Origin: JAVBSC01 sp031547305
GTDB lineage: Bacteria > Desulfobacterota > Desulfovibrionia > Desulfovibrionales > Desulfovibrionaceae
Assembly (NCBI GenBank): GCA_031547305.1
Contig: JAVBSC010000045.1
Location: forward strand, 1 to 51,867
DNA length: 51,867 bases
Reading direction: 5' to 3'
Both the position numbers and the translations under genes were made by a program. A model generated the notes under the pieces. The model was not told where the DNA came from. It ran no database searches and was given only the letters and a program-made list of their open reading frames with translations. Below are positions 7,158-15,559 of this stretch, in pieces. Each line of letters opens with the position of its first letter. Position 1 is the first letter of the stretch.

Positions 7158-8582
7158 TCAAAAAAACTGCCGCCTTTTGGAGGAAGAGGCTATGCCCAGG
7201 GTTGTCCTGTATTTGGCCACGGTACGCCTGGCAATGTTGACCTTGAGCTCTTCCTTGAGCATATCGCAAAGGCGCTCGTCGCTTAAAGGATCTTTTGGGT
7301 CTTCTTCGGAAATGAATTTTTTGACCAGCACTTTTACGCTTTCAGAGCCCACCTCGCTGCCGTCGTCCAAAGACAGGGCGCTGTTGAAGAAAAATTTGAG
7401 CTCGAACACCCCGTGCGGGGTGGCCACGTATTTATTGGAAGTAACCCGGCTTATGGTGGATTCGTGCATGCTCACGTCATCGGCGATTTCCTTGAGGATC
7501 AGGGGTTTCAGCTTGGACGGCCCATGCCGGAAAAATTCTTCCTGGTGCTTGACTATGCTTTCGGTAACTTTGAACAATGTGCGTTGACGCTGGTGCAGGC
7601 TTTTAATCAGCCAGGAGGCGGCCCGCATTTTCTCCTGAAAATACTCCCGCTCCTTGCCCTTGCTGGCGGCCAGGCTGTCTGAATACAGGGAGGAAAGCTG
7701 AAGCTGGGGCAGGCCCTCCTCGTTTAGGGCGATCACAAACGTCCCTTCGTACTCGTAAACATAGACGTCCGGGGCCACGTAGCTGGGCTCCGCCTCGCCG
7801 TAGCTGGCGCCGGGCAAAGGATCCAGATCCTGGATTATGTCCAGGTATTCCTTAAGGTCTTCCAGAGTCAGCTTGAATTTGCGCAAAATCGGCTTGTAGC
7901 GCTTGGCTTCCAGATCTTCCAGGTGCTCCTTGATCAAGGAGACGAGAATAGGATCCCGATCGTATTTAAGGAATTCCAACTGCACCAGCAGGCATTCCTG
8001 CGGGGTGCGCGCGGCCACGCCAACGGGATCGAAGCGCTGCATGACTTTAAGAACGGCTTCCACCTCTTCGTTTGACGCGGAGGCAAGTTCGGCCATTTCC
8101 GCCACGGAAGCCTGGAGATAACCGGAGGAACTGAGATTGCCGATAATGGTGACGCCAATGTCTTTTTGCTTTTCCGTAAGGCTGGAAAGGCGCAACTGCC
8201 ACATCAAGTGGCCTTCCAGAGACGGGCTGGTGGCATAGCGGGCGTCCAGGGCTGTGCCTTCTTCCGGCAACTCGCTTTCTCGTTGCGAGGATTGCCGCGA
8301 GGTGCTGGCGAAGTCGCCGAGGTAGTCTTCCCAATCGGCGTTTTTAGCGACTTCCGAGGCATAGACGTCGCCGGAATCCTCTGAAGCGGGCCGATCTTCC
8401 GTAACCGCGGCCGGGACTTCCTCGTAAACTTCTTCAAGGCAGGGATTTTCCAGAAGCTCCTGCTGAACGGTCTGCAAAAGTTCCAGATGCGAAAGCTGCA
8501 ACAGCTTGATGGCCTGCTGCAATTGCGGGGTCATCACCAACTGTTGGGCAAGCTTGAGCTGTTGCCTTAATTCCAAACCCAT
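7158..8582 (-). CDS. rpoN: RNA polymerase sigma-54 factor
   Basis: Directs RNA polymerase to -24/-12 promoters that need an activator ATPase. Region I is the glutamine- and leucine-rich start (LRQQLKLAQQLVMTPQLQQA). It is followed by an acidic region II, core-binding and helix-turn-helix regions, and the C-terminal RpoN box ARRTVAKYR near residues 451-459. 474 residues, full length. It lies between lptB and hpf, the widespread lpt-rpoN-hpf-ptsN-rapZ order. A sigma-54-like element lies 44-59 bases upstream of the start. Two T7 runs just beyond the stop could weaken downstream readthrough. Confidence 0.97.
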   Translation of the reverse strand: MGLELRQQLKLAQQLVMTPQLQQAIKLLQLSHLELLQTVQQELLENPCLEEVYEEVPAAVTEDRPASEDSGDVYASEVAKNADWEDYLGDFASTSRQSSQRESELPEEGTALDARYATSPSLEGHLMWQLRLSSLTEKQKDIGVTIIGNLSSSGYLQASVAEMAELASASNEEVEAVLKVMQRFDPVGVAARTPQECLLVQLEFLKYDRDPILVSLIKEHLEDLEAKRYKPILRKFKLTLEDLKEYLDIIQDLDPLPGASYGEAEPSYVAPDVYVYEYEGTFVIALNEEGLPQLQLSSLYSDSLAASKGKEREYFQEKMRAASWLIKSLHQRQRTLFKVTESIVKHQEEFFRHGPSKLKPLILKEIADDVSMHESTISRVTSNKYVATPHGVFELKFFFNSALSLDDGSEVGSESVKVLVKKFISEEDPKDPLSDERLCDMLKEELKVNIARRTVAKYRTTLGIASSSKRRQFF

Positions 8583-8625
8583 ATGCCTACACCTTTACAA
8601 TTATAGACTTGCCTCTCTCTCCGTA

Positions 8626-8641
8626 TGCCAAAATCATGCCA
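8626..8641 (-). promoter_or_regulatory. possible -24/-12 (sigma-54-type) element upstream of rpoN
   Basis: Read leftward the 16-mer is TGGCATGATTTTGGCA. Against TGGCACG-N4-TTGCA it differs at two of twelve fixed positions and keeps GG and GC at the correct spacing. The predicted start site would be some 30 bases before the rpoN ATG. A competing sigma-70 reading (TTGCCA, 17 bp, CATGAT) overlaps it. By eye only. Confidence 0.3.
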
Positions 8642-8745
8642 TATTCGACGGCCTATGGCAAGCATTTAAAATTTATGAGGGGTAAGCTAAAAAAAGAAAG
8701 AACAACGGGGGGCATGAAGGGGCTCAGGTTATGCTGGCAAATAAG

Positions 8746-9474
8746 CTAGAGGCAGAAAGTCTCGCCAAGATAAACGCGTCTGGCTCTGGGGTCGGCCACA
8801 ATAACTTCCGGGCTGCCCTCAATGATTACCTGGCCCTCGTGCACAAGGTAGGCCCGATCGCAGATGCGCAGAGTCTCGCGCACGTTGTGATCGGAAATAA
8901 GCACGCCTATGCCCTTGGAGCGCAACTCCGCAATAAGGGCCTGAATATCGTCCACAGCCAGCGGGTCTATGCCGGCAAAAGGCTCGTCCAGGAGCACGAA
9001 TTTCGGTTCGCGGATAAGGGCGCGGGCGATTTCCAGACGACGACGCTCGCCGCCGGAAAGATGCGAGGCAAAAGAGTCGGCCAGATGCGCAATGTGAAAT
9101 TCATCAAGCAACGATTGAGCTTTTTCTTTTTGCCGCGCCTTGGAAAGGCCGGTGTACTCCAGAATGATCCGTATATTATCCAAAACCGTAAGATGCCGGA
9201 AAATAGAACTTTCTTGCGGCAGATAGGAAAGCCCCACTCTGGCCCGGCGGTGCAGGGGCCAGTCGGCTATGTCCACGTCGTTCAGGTGCACATGCCCGGC
9301 GCTGGGCTTGCGGATGCCGGTGATCATGTAAAAAGTGGTGGTTTTGCCCGCGCCGTTTGGGCCGAGCAGCCCGACTATCTCGCCGGTGCTGACCTGGAGC
9401 GAGACATCGCGGACCACTTCGCGGTCCCCGTAACGTTTGCACAATCCTTCCGCCCGCAGTTTATCCGTGGCCAT
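8746..9474 (-). CDS. lptB: LPS export ABC transporter ATP-binding protein
   Basis: Cytoplasmic ATPase that powers extraction of lipopolysaccharide from the inner membrane with LptFG. Walker A GPNGAGKT is at 38-45, the Q-loop at LPQE, the signature LSGGE at 139-143, Walker B FVLLDE at 159-164 and the switch histidine in SDHN. 242 residues, the normal size. It starts three bases after the lptA stop, in the order lptC-lptA-lptB-rpoN. LptF and LptG are not in the window. Confidence 0.96.
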   Translation of the reverse strand: MATDKLRAEGLCKRYGDREVVRDVSLQVSTGEIVGLLGPNGAGKTTTFYMITGIRKPSAGHVHLNDVDIADWPLHRRARVGLSYLPQESSIFRHLTVLDNIRIILEYTGLSKARQKEKAQSLLDEFHIAHLADSFASHLSGGERRRLEIARALIREPKFVLLDEPFAGIDPLAVDDIQALIAELRSKGIGVLISDHNVRETLRICDRAYLVHEGQVIIEGSPEVIVADPRARRVYLGETFCL

Positions 9475-9477
9475 CGC

Positions 9478-10050
9478 CTATTTGCCCGCCCCGCCCAAGG
9501 CTTCCGTTGGGGATTGTTTTTCCTGGGTGGTAAAGTCCGCCTTCACTCCGCCGAGCACTTCGCTGCGGTTTTCCCTGGTATAGAAATTAATGACTTTACC
9601 TCTGATTTTGTTATCTTTTTCCGACAAAATCGGATTGCCTTCCATTACAAACTTGCCGTCCGCCAGGGTATAGGTGGCTTTTTCGCATTCGCCCACCCTG
9701 CCCTCCTGGGTCATGTGCACGTCGTTTTCCGCCACAATACGGTCTATTTTGCCGCCCCCCATATCAAAAGCCGCGGAAGAGTCGGACTTGCCGCTATTTT
9801 TGGCCGCGCTCAGGTACAGGGTAAGCTTGGCGGAACGCAGGTCAAAATCCGGCCGGTTCACATGCACATTGCCCTCAAAAATTACAAACTGCCCCTTGGG
9901 ATCGTAGCGCATGCGGTCAGCGGTGACTCTTGTGGTCACGTTTTTTTCCGTTTTTTCCGCCGCTTCCGCATGGCCGGCCGGAACCAGAGCGGCAAAAAAA
10001 AGGCTGCCCAGGGCGAATAAAAACAGTCTCTTCAGTTTTGATGAAATCAT
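9478..10050 (-). CDS. lptA: LPS transport periplasmic protein LptA
   Basis: Periplasmic OstA-fold protein that polymerises into the bridge carrying LPS to the outer membrane. Residues 1-28 form a signal peptide (KLKRLFLFALGSLFFAALV, cleavage near GHAEA). The OstA beta-repeats follow, recognisable in VTADRMRYDPKGQFVIFEGNV and ADGKFVMEGNPIL. 190 residues. The ATG overlaps the end of lptC by four bases, implying coupled translation. Identification comes from the fold-specific motifs and position between lptC and lptB. Confidence 0.9.
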   Translation of the reverse strand: MISSKLKRLFLFALGSLFFAALVPAGHAEAAEKTEKNVTTRVTADRMRYDPKGQFVIFEGNVHVNRPDFDLRSAKLTLYLSAAKNSGKSDSSAAFDMGGGKIDRIVAENDVHMTQEGRVGECEKATYTLADGKFVMEGNPILSEKDNKIRGKVINFYTRENRSEVLGGVKADFTTQEKQSPTEALGGAGK

Positions 10051-10976
10051 TGAGTGGTCCTTGTCCGCACAGACTGTTTTTTATTGGCGGCGCTTTTGTT
10101 TGCTTTTGGCGCGGCCTTCTTTTGTGCGGAGGCCGGCTTTTGGGACTGAATTTGCTTTTGGGCCGGAGTTGTCTGTTGTACCATGCCCGCCGGAGCCGTT
10201 TGATTGCCGGCGGCGACAGCTTGCTGGCTCGCCTCCACAGGGGCGACGGCCGCCGGCGCTTCCGGCTTGGCTTGTTCCGGCGCCGCCGTGGACTCCGGGG
10301 TGGCGGACGGCTTGTCCGCGCCGTCAGGCACGGACGTGGACGCCGCCGGGATTTCCCCGATTCCCTGGCCGCCCAGAAAAGGATCCCGTCCGCTGTCCGT
10401 CCAGTCCACAGTCACCCCGCCCGAGGCGCTTATAACCTTGGTAAACATATCCCAGACCACATTTCCGGCCGTGCCGTTCACACCCGGGCTGAAAAACCGC
10501 GCCCCATCCGGCAGTTGCATGCTTTTGGCCGCGCCGTCGTAGCGCATCAGGTCGGCCCGCATGGTGCTGTTGCCTGTTCTGGCCAACACATCGCCTATAA
10601 ACTGGATATCCTTGCTCTTCTGATTGATTGTTCCCTGTTGTGAAGTGACGCGCAATTCCTCGTTGTCCGGCTGCATGAAATAGACCAGGGATGGTTCCTT
10701 TATTTCAATCATGTCGCCTTCCTTGAGCACGCTGGCCCAATTGGCCTTAAGACGCCACAGCTCAATGCCGTTTTCCCCCTGGGCCAGATTGATGCCTTTT
10801 AGGGCCAGGGCGGTCAGATCTTCGGTGCCGTTCTGATCCAGGTACTGTTTGGCCACGGCTTCAACGAGTTTCCCCTGGACCGCCGCGTCCTTTCGCGCGT
10901 AGGACCAATAAAAATACGCCCCGCCGCCCACGAGCAGCAGGCTCACCAGCAAAAAAACAAACTTGCGAATCATCAC
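10047..10976 (-). CDS. lptC: LPS export protein LptC with long low-complexity tail
   Basis: Inner-membrane-anchored periplasmic protein linking LptBFG to LptA. A single N-terminal membrane helix (about residues 5-26, FVFLLVSLLLVGGGAYFYW) precedes the LptC/OstA-like domain, with motifs IEIKEPSLVYF and RADLMRYDGAAKSMQL. From about residue 205 to 309 the protein is an alanine-, proline-, glutamine- and lysine-rich tail, predicted disordered and absent from the roughly 190-residue enterobacterial LptC. The tail may span periplasm or bind the peptidoglycan layer; this is inference. It overlaps kdsC upstream and lptA downstream by four bases each. Confidence 0.87.
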   Translation of the reverse strand: MMIRKFVFLLVSLLLVGGGAYFYWSYARKDAAVQGKLVEAVAKQYLDQNGTEDLTALALKGINLAQGENGIELWRLKANWASVLKEGDMIEIKEPSLVYFMQPDNEELRVTSQQGTINQKSKDIQFIGDVLARTGNSTMRADLMRYDGAAKSMQLPDGARFFSPGVNGTAGNVVWDMFTKVISASGGVTVDWTDSGRDPFLGGQGIGEIPAASTSVPDGADKPSATPESTAAPEQAKPEAPAAVAPVEASQQAVAAGNQTAPAGMVQQTTPAQKQIQSQKPASAQKKAAPKANKSAANKKQSVRTRTTQ

Positions 10977-11524
10977 TCGCCCGCCCAGGCGGCCAGAACA
11001 TCGGAAAAAACCCCGCGGCTGATCAGGAAATTGCGAATCACTTCCCGCACCGCGCCCCGGCCGCCTTCATTCCTGGTAACATACAGGGACAGGGCTTTAA
11101 CCTCCGGCTGGGCGTTGGCCACAGCCATGGGCAGGCCGACGTGCCTGAGCGGAGCCAGATCCACCCAGTCATCGCCCAGAAAAGCCACTTCCTCCCAGGT
11201 AAGGTTGTACTTTTGCCTGATGCTGTCAAGAGCGTCCAGCTTTTTAATAAATCCGCAGTGGTAGTCCACAATTCCGAGCATTTCCATGCGCCGGGCCACG
11301 GGCGGGGAATCCATGCCCGTGATGATCGCCACGACCATGCCGCAGTCCTGGGCTATCTTTATGCCCAGGCCGTCCTGCACGTCAAAACGCTTTATCGCCA
11401 GGCCGGATTCGTCAAAATACAGCCCGCCGTCCGTAAGCACTCCGTCCACATCCAGAACCAGCAGCCGCACTTTGGCTGCTCTGGCGGCGGGAAACCCGGC
11501 ATCCGGCTCAAATTGGCCCATCAT
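10973..11524 (-). CDS. kdsC: 3-deoxy-D-manno-octulosonate 8-phosphate phosphatase
   Basis: Haloacid dehalogenase-family phosphatase that converts KDO 8-phosphate to KDO for LPS inner core. HAD motif I DVDGVLTDG has the nucleophile aspartate at residue 25 and the acid/base at 27. Motif III lies around KKLDALDSIRQKY and motif IV is GDDWVDL near residue 118. 183 residues, without a large cap domain, as in tetrameric KdsC. Two adjacent ATGs (11524, 11521) are possible starts. The gene begins inside the last 17 bases of kdsA. Confidence 0.93.
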   Translation of the reverse strand: MMGQFEPDAGFPAARAAKVRLLVLDVDGVLTDGGLYFDESGLAIKRFDVQDGLGIKIAQDCGMVVAIITGMDSPPVARRMEMLGIVDYHCGFIKKLDALDSIRQKYNLTWEEVAFLGDDWVDLAPLRHVGLPMAVANAQPEVKALSLYVTRNEGGRGAVREVIRNFLISRGVFSDVLAAWAGE

Positions 11525-12344
11525 TAAGCTCCCATATGGCGGCCAGTGATTTCAGCACCCGCGGCAAATCCTTAAGGTTAAGGCTGTTCGGGCCGTCGCA
11601 CAGGGCCTTGTCCGGGTCCGGGTGACACTCCATGAACACGCCGTCCGCTCCGGCGGCCGCGGCAGCCCTGGCCAGGGCCGGCACAAAACGGCGATCCCCG
11701 CCGGAAGCGCCGCCTTTGCCGCCGGGGTTCTGCACGGCGTGGGTGGCGTCCATGATCAGCGGCAGGCCCAGATCCCGCATAATCACAAAGGAGCGCATGT
11801 CCACCACCAGATTGTTGTAGCCAAAGGTGCTGCCGCGCTCGGTGATCATAATGCGCCCGTTGCCCGTGGAGCGGATTTTTTCCGCCAGGGGCGGCATGTC
11901 CCACGGCGCGGAAAACTGCCCTTTTTTAACGTTGACCACCTTGCCTGTGGCTCCGGCGGCCAGAAGCAGACTGGTCTGGCGGCACAGAAAGGCCGGAATC
12001 TGCAGAACGTCCACGGCCTGGGCCGCTATGGCGGCGTCAGGGCTTTCGTGGATATCCGTAAGCACCGGCAGGCCGGATTCCTCGCGGATGCGCGCCAGCC
12101 ACTCCAGGCCCTCTGCCATGCCCGGCCCCCGGAAATTGCCCAGGGACGTCCGGTTGGCCTTGTCATAGGAGCTTTTGAATACAGCGAACAGGCCGGCGGC
12201 CCGGGCCGCCTCGCGCACGGCAAAGGCGCACTCTTGCGCCAGGCCGTAGCTTTCCAGCACGCATGGGCCGGCAATGACAAAACGCCCCTGGCGCAGCCGC
12301 GCGTACAAGTCGTCGCCGTCAAAGCCCTTTTGCGAATCAGTCAT
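11508..12344 (-). CDS. kdsA: 3-deoxy-8-phosphooctulonate synthase
   Basis: Condenses arabinose 5-phosphate with phosphoenolpyruvate to KDO 8-phosphate. The N-terminal motif VIAGPCVLES carries cysteine 28, where the E. coli enzyme has asparagine. By the Aquifex comparison, this Cys marks the metal-dependent class II enzymes. Other conserved segments are FKSSYDKANRTS, TDIHE, KKGQFSAPWDM and ECHPDP. 278 residues, full length. It sits three bases after pyrG and overlaps kdsC. Confidence 0.95.
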   Translation of the reverse strand: MTDSQKGFDGDDLYARLRQGRFVIAGPCVLESYGLAQECAFAVREAARAAGLFAVFKSSYDKANRTSLGNFRGPGMAEGLEWLARIREESGLPVLTDIHESPDAAIAAQAVDVLQIPAFLCRQTSLLLAAGATGKVVNVKKGQFSAPWDMPPLAEKIRSTGNGRIMITERGSTFGYNNLVVDMRSFVIMRDLGLPLIMDATHAVQNPGGKGGASGGDRRFVPALARAAAAAGADGVFMECHPDPDKALCDGPNSLNLKDLPRVLKSLAAIWELNDGPI

Positions 12345-12347
12345 GCT

Positions 12348-13994
12348 TCAACTCTTCTTTTGCCCATATTCTTTGGCCGCCCGGATAAAGTCGCGGAACA
12401 GGGGGTGCGGACGCATGGGGGTGGATTTGAGTTCCGGGTGGAACTGGCAGCCAAGAAACCAGGGATGATCCGTCAGCTCGATTATTTCCGCCAGCTTGCC
12501 GTCCGGGGACATGCCGCTGAAGACCAGGCCGGCTTTTTCCAGGCTGTCCCGGTAAGCCATGTTAAATTCGAAACGGTGCCGGTGCCGCTCATTTATTTTG
12601 TCCTTTCCGTAAGCGGACCGGACGATGGAGGACGGCGCGAGCTCGCATGGGTAGGAGCCCAGGCGCATGGTGCCGCCCAGGTTGCTGTGGCAATCCCGCT
12701 GCTCCAGGGTTTTCTTGCGCGGGTCGTACCATTCCTGCATCAGGTAGATGACTTTGTCCGCGCAATCCGGGTCAAACTCCTCGGAGTTGGCCCCGGCCAG
12801 ACCGGCCACGTCGCGGGCGAATTCGATGACCGCGCACTGCATGCCCAGGCAGATCCCGAAAAACGGCACCTTACGTTCCCTGGCGCGTTTGACCGTGAGA
12901 ATCTTGCCCTCAATGCCGCGCTTGCCGAACCCGCCGGGCACCAGAATGCCGTCCAGGCCGGCCAGCAGGGAATCCACGCTGTCCGGGGTGACTTCCTCCG
13001 AATTCACATAGCGCAAATCCACCTGCGCGCCGTTGGCCACCCCGCCGTGGGTCAGGGCCTCATGCAGGCTTTTGTAGGCTTCCTTAAGCTCCACGTATTT
13101 GCCCACAATGCCTATGGTCACTTTGCTTTGCGGGTTGGCGATGGCCCGCACCAGGTCGCGCCAGGGCGTCAGATCCGGGTTTTTGGCCGGCAGGCGCAGC
13201 ATGATGGCGGTTTTTTGATCCAGGCCTTCCTCGTAAAATTTAAGCGGCACTTCATAAATGCTTTTAACATCAACGGAAGAAAACACCGCGTCCGCGTCAA
13301 CGTCGCAAAACAAGGCGATCTTGCGCTTGAGTTCCTGGCTGATCGGCTCCTCGCAACGGCACAGGATGATGTCCGGCTGAATGCCGATGCCGCGCAATTC
13401 CTTGACGCTGTGCTGGGTGGGCTTGGTCTTGTGCTCTCCGGCCGCGCGCAGGTAAGGCACCAGGGTCAGGTGGATGTACAGGCAGCGGTCCTTGCCCAGA
13501 TCCCCGCGCAACTGGCGGATTGCCTCCAGAAAAGGCTGGCCTTCTATATCGCCCACCGTACCGCCTATTTCCACCATGGCCACATCCGCGTCCTGCTCCA
13601 TCAGGCCAAGAATAGCGCTCTTGATCTCATCCGTGATGTGTGGAATAACCTGCACGGTGCCGCCCAAATAGTCGCCGCGCCGCTCCTTCCTGATGACGTT
13701 GTAATAAATGCTGCCGGAAGTGTAGTTGTTGCGCTGGGTCATGGATTCGCCCAAAAAGCGCTCGTAGTGCCCCAGGTCCAGGTCGGTTTCCGCTCCGTCG
13801 TCAGTAACGTATACTTCGCCATGCTGGGTGGGATTCATGGTGCCAGGATCCACATTTATGTATGGGTCCAGCTTCTGAATGGTCACCTTCAGCCCCCTGG
13901 CCTTGAGAAGCGCGCCCAGAGAAGCCGCGGCCAGCCCTTTGCCCAGGGAGGAAAGCACCCCGCCGGTTATAAAGATAAACTTAGTCTTTTTCAT
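12348..13994 (-). CDS. pyrG: CTP synthase
   Basis: Makes CTP from UTP, ATP and glutamine; CTP is needed directly by the KDO-activating enzyme, which fits its place before kdsA. The N-terminal synthetase domain begins with FIFITGGVLSSLGKG and continues with DPYINVDPGTMNPTQHGEV. The C-terminal glutaminase domain has the PFFGICLGMQ nucleophile elbow with the catalytic cysteine near residue 382. 548 residues, full length. GAGGA seven bases before ATG 13994. It is the first gene of the leftward LPS-sigma-54-PTS cluster; I could not assign its promoter with confidence. Confidence 0.97.
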   Translation of the reverse strand: MKKTKFIFITGGVLSSLGKGLAAASLGALLKARGLKVTIQKLDPYINVDPGTMNPTQHGEVYVTDDGAETDLDLGHYERFLGESMTQRNNYTSGSIYYNVIRKERRGDYLGGTVQVIPHITDEIKSAILGLMEQDADVAMVEIGGTVGDIEGQPFLEAIRQLRGDLGKDRCLYIHLTLVPYLRAAGEHKTKPTQHSVKELRGIGIQPDIILCRCEEPISQELKRKIALFCDVDADAVFSSVDVKSIYEVPLKFYEEGLDQKTAIMLRLPAKNPDLTPWRDLVRAIANPQSKVTIGIVGKYVELKEAYKSLHEALTHGGVANGAQVDLRYVNSEEVTPDSVDSLLAGLDGILVPGGFGKRGIEGKILTVKRARERKVPFFGICLGMQCAVIEFARDVAGLAGANSEEFDPDCADKVIYLMQEWYDPRKKTLEQRDCHSNLGGTMRLGSYPCELAPSSIVRSAYGKDKINERHRHRFEFNMAYRDSLEKAGLVFSGMSPDGKLAEIIELTDHPWFLGCQFHPELKSTPMRPHPLFRDFIRAAKEYGQKKS

Positions 13995-14098
13995 GAAAAA
14001 TCCTCAGGGTTGTGTCGTAATGGACTTCCATAGCGGCAAGCGCGCCAAAAAACATATTAACGAGTCCACATACACCTTTTTTATTTTTTCGTCAGCGG

Positions 14099-14127
14099 TT
14101 GACTGTATTTTATCCTGAAGATATGCT
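14099..14127 (+). promoter_or_regulatory. sigma-70 promoter for purQ
   Basis: TTGACT (14099-14104), a 17-bp spacer and TATGCT (14122-14127) match the sigma-70 consensus at five and four of six positions. The predicted start near 14134 leaves a leader of about 180 bases before purQ. Confidence 0.55.
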
Positions 14128-14133
14128 TAAAGT

Positions 14134-14316
14134 TCACCCCTTGATCAAAGATGCTTCAGATTGTTGCTTAACGGCGAGCGAAGCACAAACTCCGTGTCCG
14201 CGACTCGCCAGCGCCAATCTGGCGGAGCGGGCGGGCATTTTCAATGTCAATCCGCTTTGCGAACAACCACAGAACCGCGCTCCGGCCGTCCGCGGCCGTG
14301 ACATGAAGGACTTCAA
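14134..14316 (+). other. long untranslated leader of purQ
   Basis: Within the gene-free stretch 13995-14316, the segment after the purQ promoter is GC-rich and carries no supported open frame. It includes a small stem-loop, CGCCAG and CTGGCG around a 7-base loop near 14207-14225, and the purQ ribosome-binding site AAGGAC. I do not recognise a known riboswitch class. The part from 13995 to 14098 holds the upstream region of pyrG. Confidence 0.35.
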
Positions 14317-15132
14317 ATGGCTTCTCAAGTCAGCACCCTGGTAATAACCGGATACGGCACCAACTGCGAGGAGGAATGCGCCCATGCCGCGCGGGAGGCC
14401 GGAGCGGACCGGGTGGACATACGGCATTTTTCCGCCTTGCTGTCAGGGCTTTGCCGGCTGGAGGAATACAATTTCATAGTTTTTCCGGGCGGTTTTCTGG
14501 ACGGAGACGATCTGGGGGCGGCCCAGGCGGCGGCCCAACGCTGGAAGCACGCCAAAGACCAGGACGACGTCCCGCTGGTGGATCAGCTCATGGAACTGAT
14601 CGCCAAGGGCGGTCTGGTTCTGGGCATCTGCAACGGCTTTCAGCTTATGGTCAAGCTGGGCCTTTTGCCCGCCCTGGACGGCAAGTACCTGGAGCGCCAG
14701 GTTTCTCTGGCCCACAACGCCTCGGCACGCTACGAGGACCGCTGGTGCCGCCTGAAAATCAATGCCCGGAGTCCTTGCGTATTCACCAAAGGGCTTAATG
14801 ATTTATACCTGCCGGTGCGGCACGGCGAAGGCCGCCTGGTGCCCCTGGACGACCGGATTCTGGATCGCCTGGTCAGGGAAAACCTGGTCGTGCTCAGCTA
14901 CGCGCACCCGGAAACTCTGGAGAGCACCCAGGAATATCCCCACAATCCCAACGGCTCCCCCCTGGGCATAGCCGGGCTGTGCGACCCAAGCGGCCGCCTG
15001 TTCGGCCTGATGCCGCACCCGGAAGCCTTTAACCACAAGACGAACCACCCTGGCTGGACGCGGGGGGAAAACGACCGCACCGGACTGATTATTTTTGAAA
15101 ATGCGGTCCAATACCTGAAAGCGGCGCGCTGA
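14317..15132 (+). CDS. purQ: phosphoribosylformylglycinamidine synthase, glutaminase subunit
   Basis: Releases ammonia from glutamine for the fourth step of purine synthesis, working with PurL and usually PurS, which are not in the window. The class I glutaminase triad is visible: GICNGFQL with the nucleophile cysteine near residue 105, and LMPHPEAF with the catalytic histidine near 240. At 271 residues it is longer than Bacillus PurQ and resembles the long PurQ forms seen in deltaproteobacteria. ATG 14317 has AAGGAC upstream. Followed after four bases by a small zinc-binding protein gene. Confidence 0.9.
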   Translation: MASQVSTLVITGYGTNCEEECAHAAREAGADRVDIRHFSALLSGLCRLEEYNFIVFPGGFLDGDDLGAAQAAAQRWKHAKDQDDVPLVDQLMELIAKGGLVLGICNGFQLMVKLGLLPALDGKYLERQVSLAHNASARYEDRWCRLKINARSPCVFTKGLNDLYLPVRHGEGRLVPLDDRILDRLVRENLVVLSYAHPETLESTQEYPHNPNGSPLGIAGLCDPSGRLFGLMPHPEAFNHKTNHPGWTRGENDRTGLIIFENAVQYLKAAR

Positions 15133-15136
15133 CGGC

Positions 15137-15553
15137 ATGATCCCCTGCCACGTGTGCGGAGTGGACGCCGCGACCAACTGGGTAAAAGGCTACCCCACCG
15201 CGCCGGACAGCCGAAAATTCGCCCTCTGCCCCCTGCACGACACCGAGGAGAACCGCTCCAAAGTGCTGGTGGCCTGGAATCTGAGCATTTTAAAGGAAGT
15301 TCGCGGTCTGACCGAACAGGCCGCGCGCAGGTCCGGCGGCGCAAAGCTTCTGACCGTCAGTTTTTCCGGCGGCGGATCGCTCTCCCTGCCCTGCGTCTCC
15401 TGCGCGCCCACGGAACACGAAACCCTGAAGGTGGAAACCCCGAACGGCGAAACCGTGTTCTTTCCCTTAAAGCAGCTCAAACAATACACGGTCAGCCCGT
15501 CCGGGGCGGTACAGGGAAAAGCCGAACAATCCGCCTTCCCCGCAAAAAAATAA
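15137..15553 (+). CDS. small putative zinc-binding protein, unknown function
   Basis: Unrecognised protein of 138 residues. The N-terminus has C4-H-V-C7 and then C31-P-L-H34, a plausible CCCH zinc site. A central beta-rich segment (LLTVSFSGGGSLSLPC) and a lysine/alanine-rich C-terminus follow. It begins four bases after the purQ stop, so it is probably co-transcribed. A role in purine synthesis is only suggested by position. Confidence 0.7.
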   Translation: MIPCHVCGVDAATNWVKGYPTAPDSRKFALCPLHDTEENRSKVLVAWNLSILKEVRGLTEQAARRSGGAKLLTVSFSGGGSLSLPCVSCAPTEHETLKVETPNGETVFFPLKQLKQYTVSPSGAVQGKAEQSAFPAKK

Positions 15554-15559
15554 ATATCA

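Noticed and set aside
11622..14033. 803-codon open frame on the + strand
   Set aside because: It is antisense to kdsA and pyrG, both unmistakable. GC-rich codon use with few antisense stops explains it, and its protein resembles nothing.
14134..14316. Purine riboswitch in the purQ leader
   Set aside because: I could not find the three-way-junction core sequences; only a short stem is seen.
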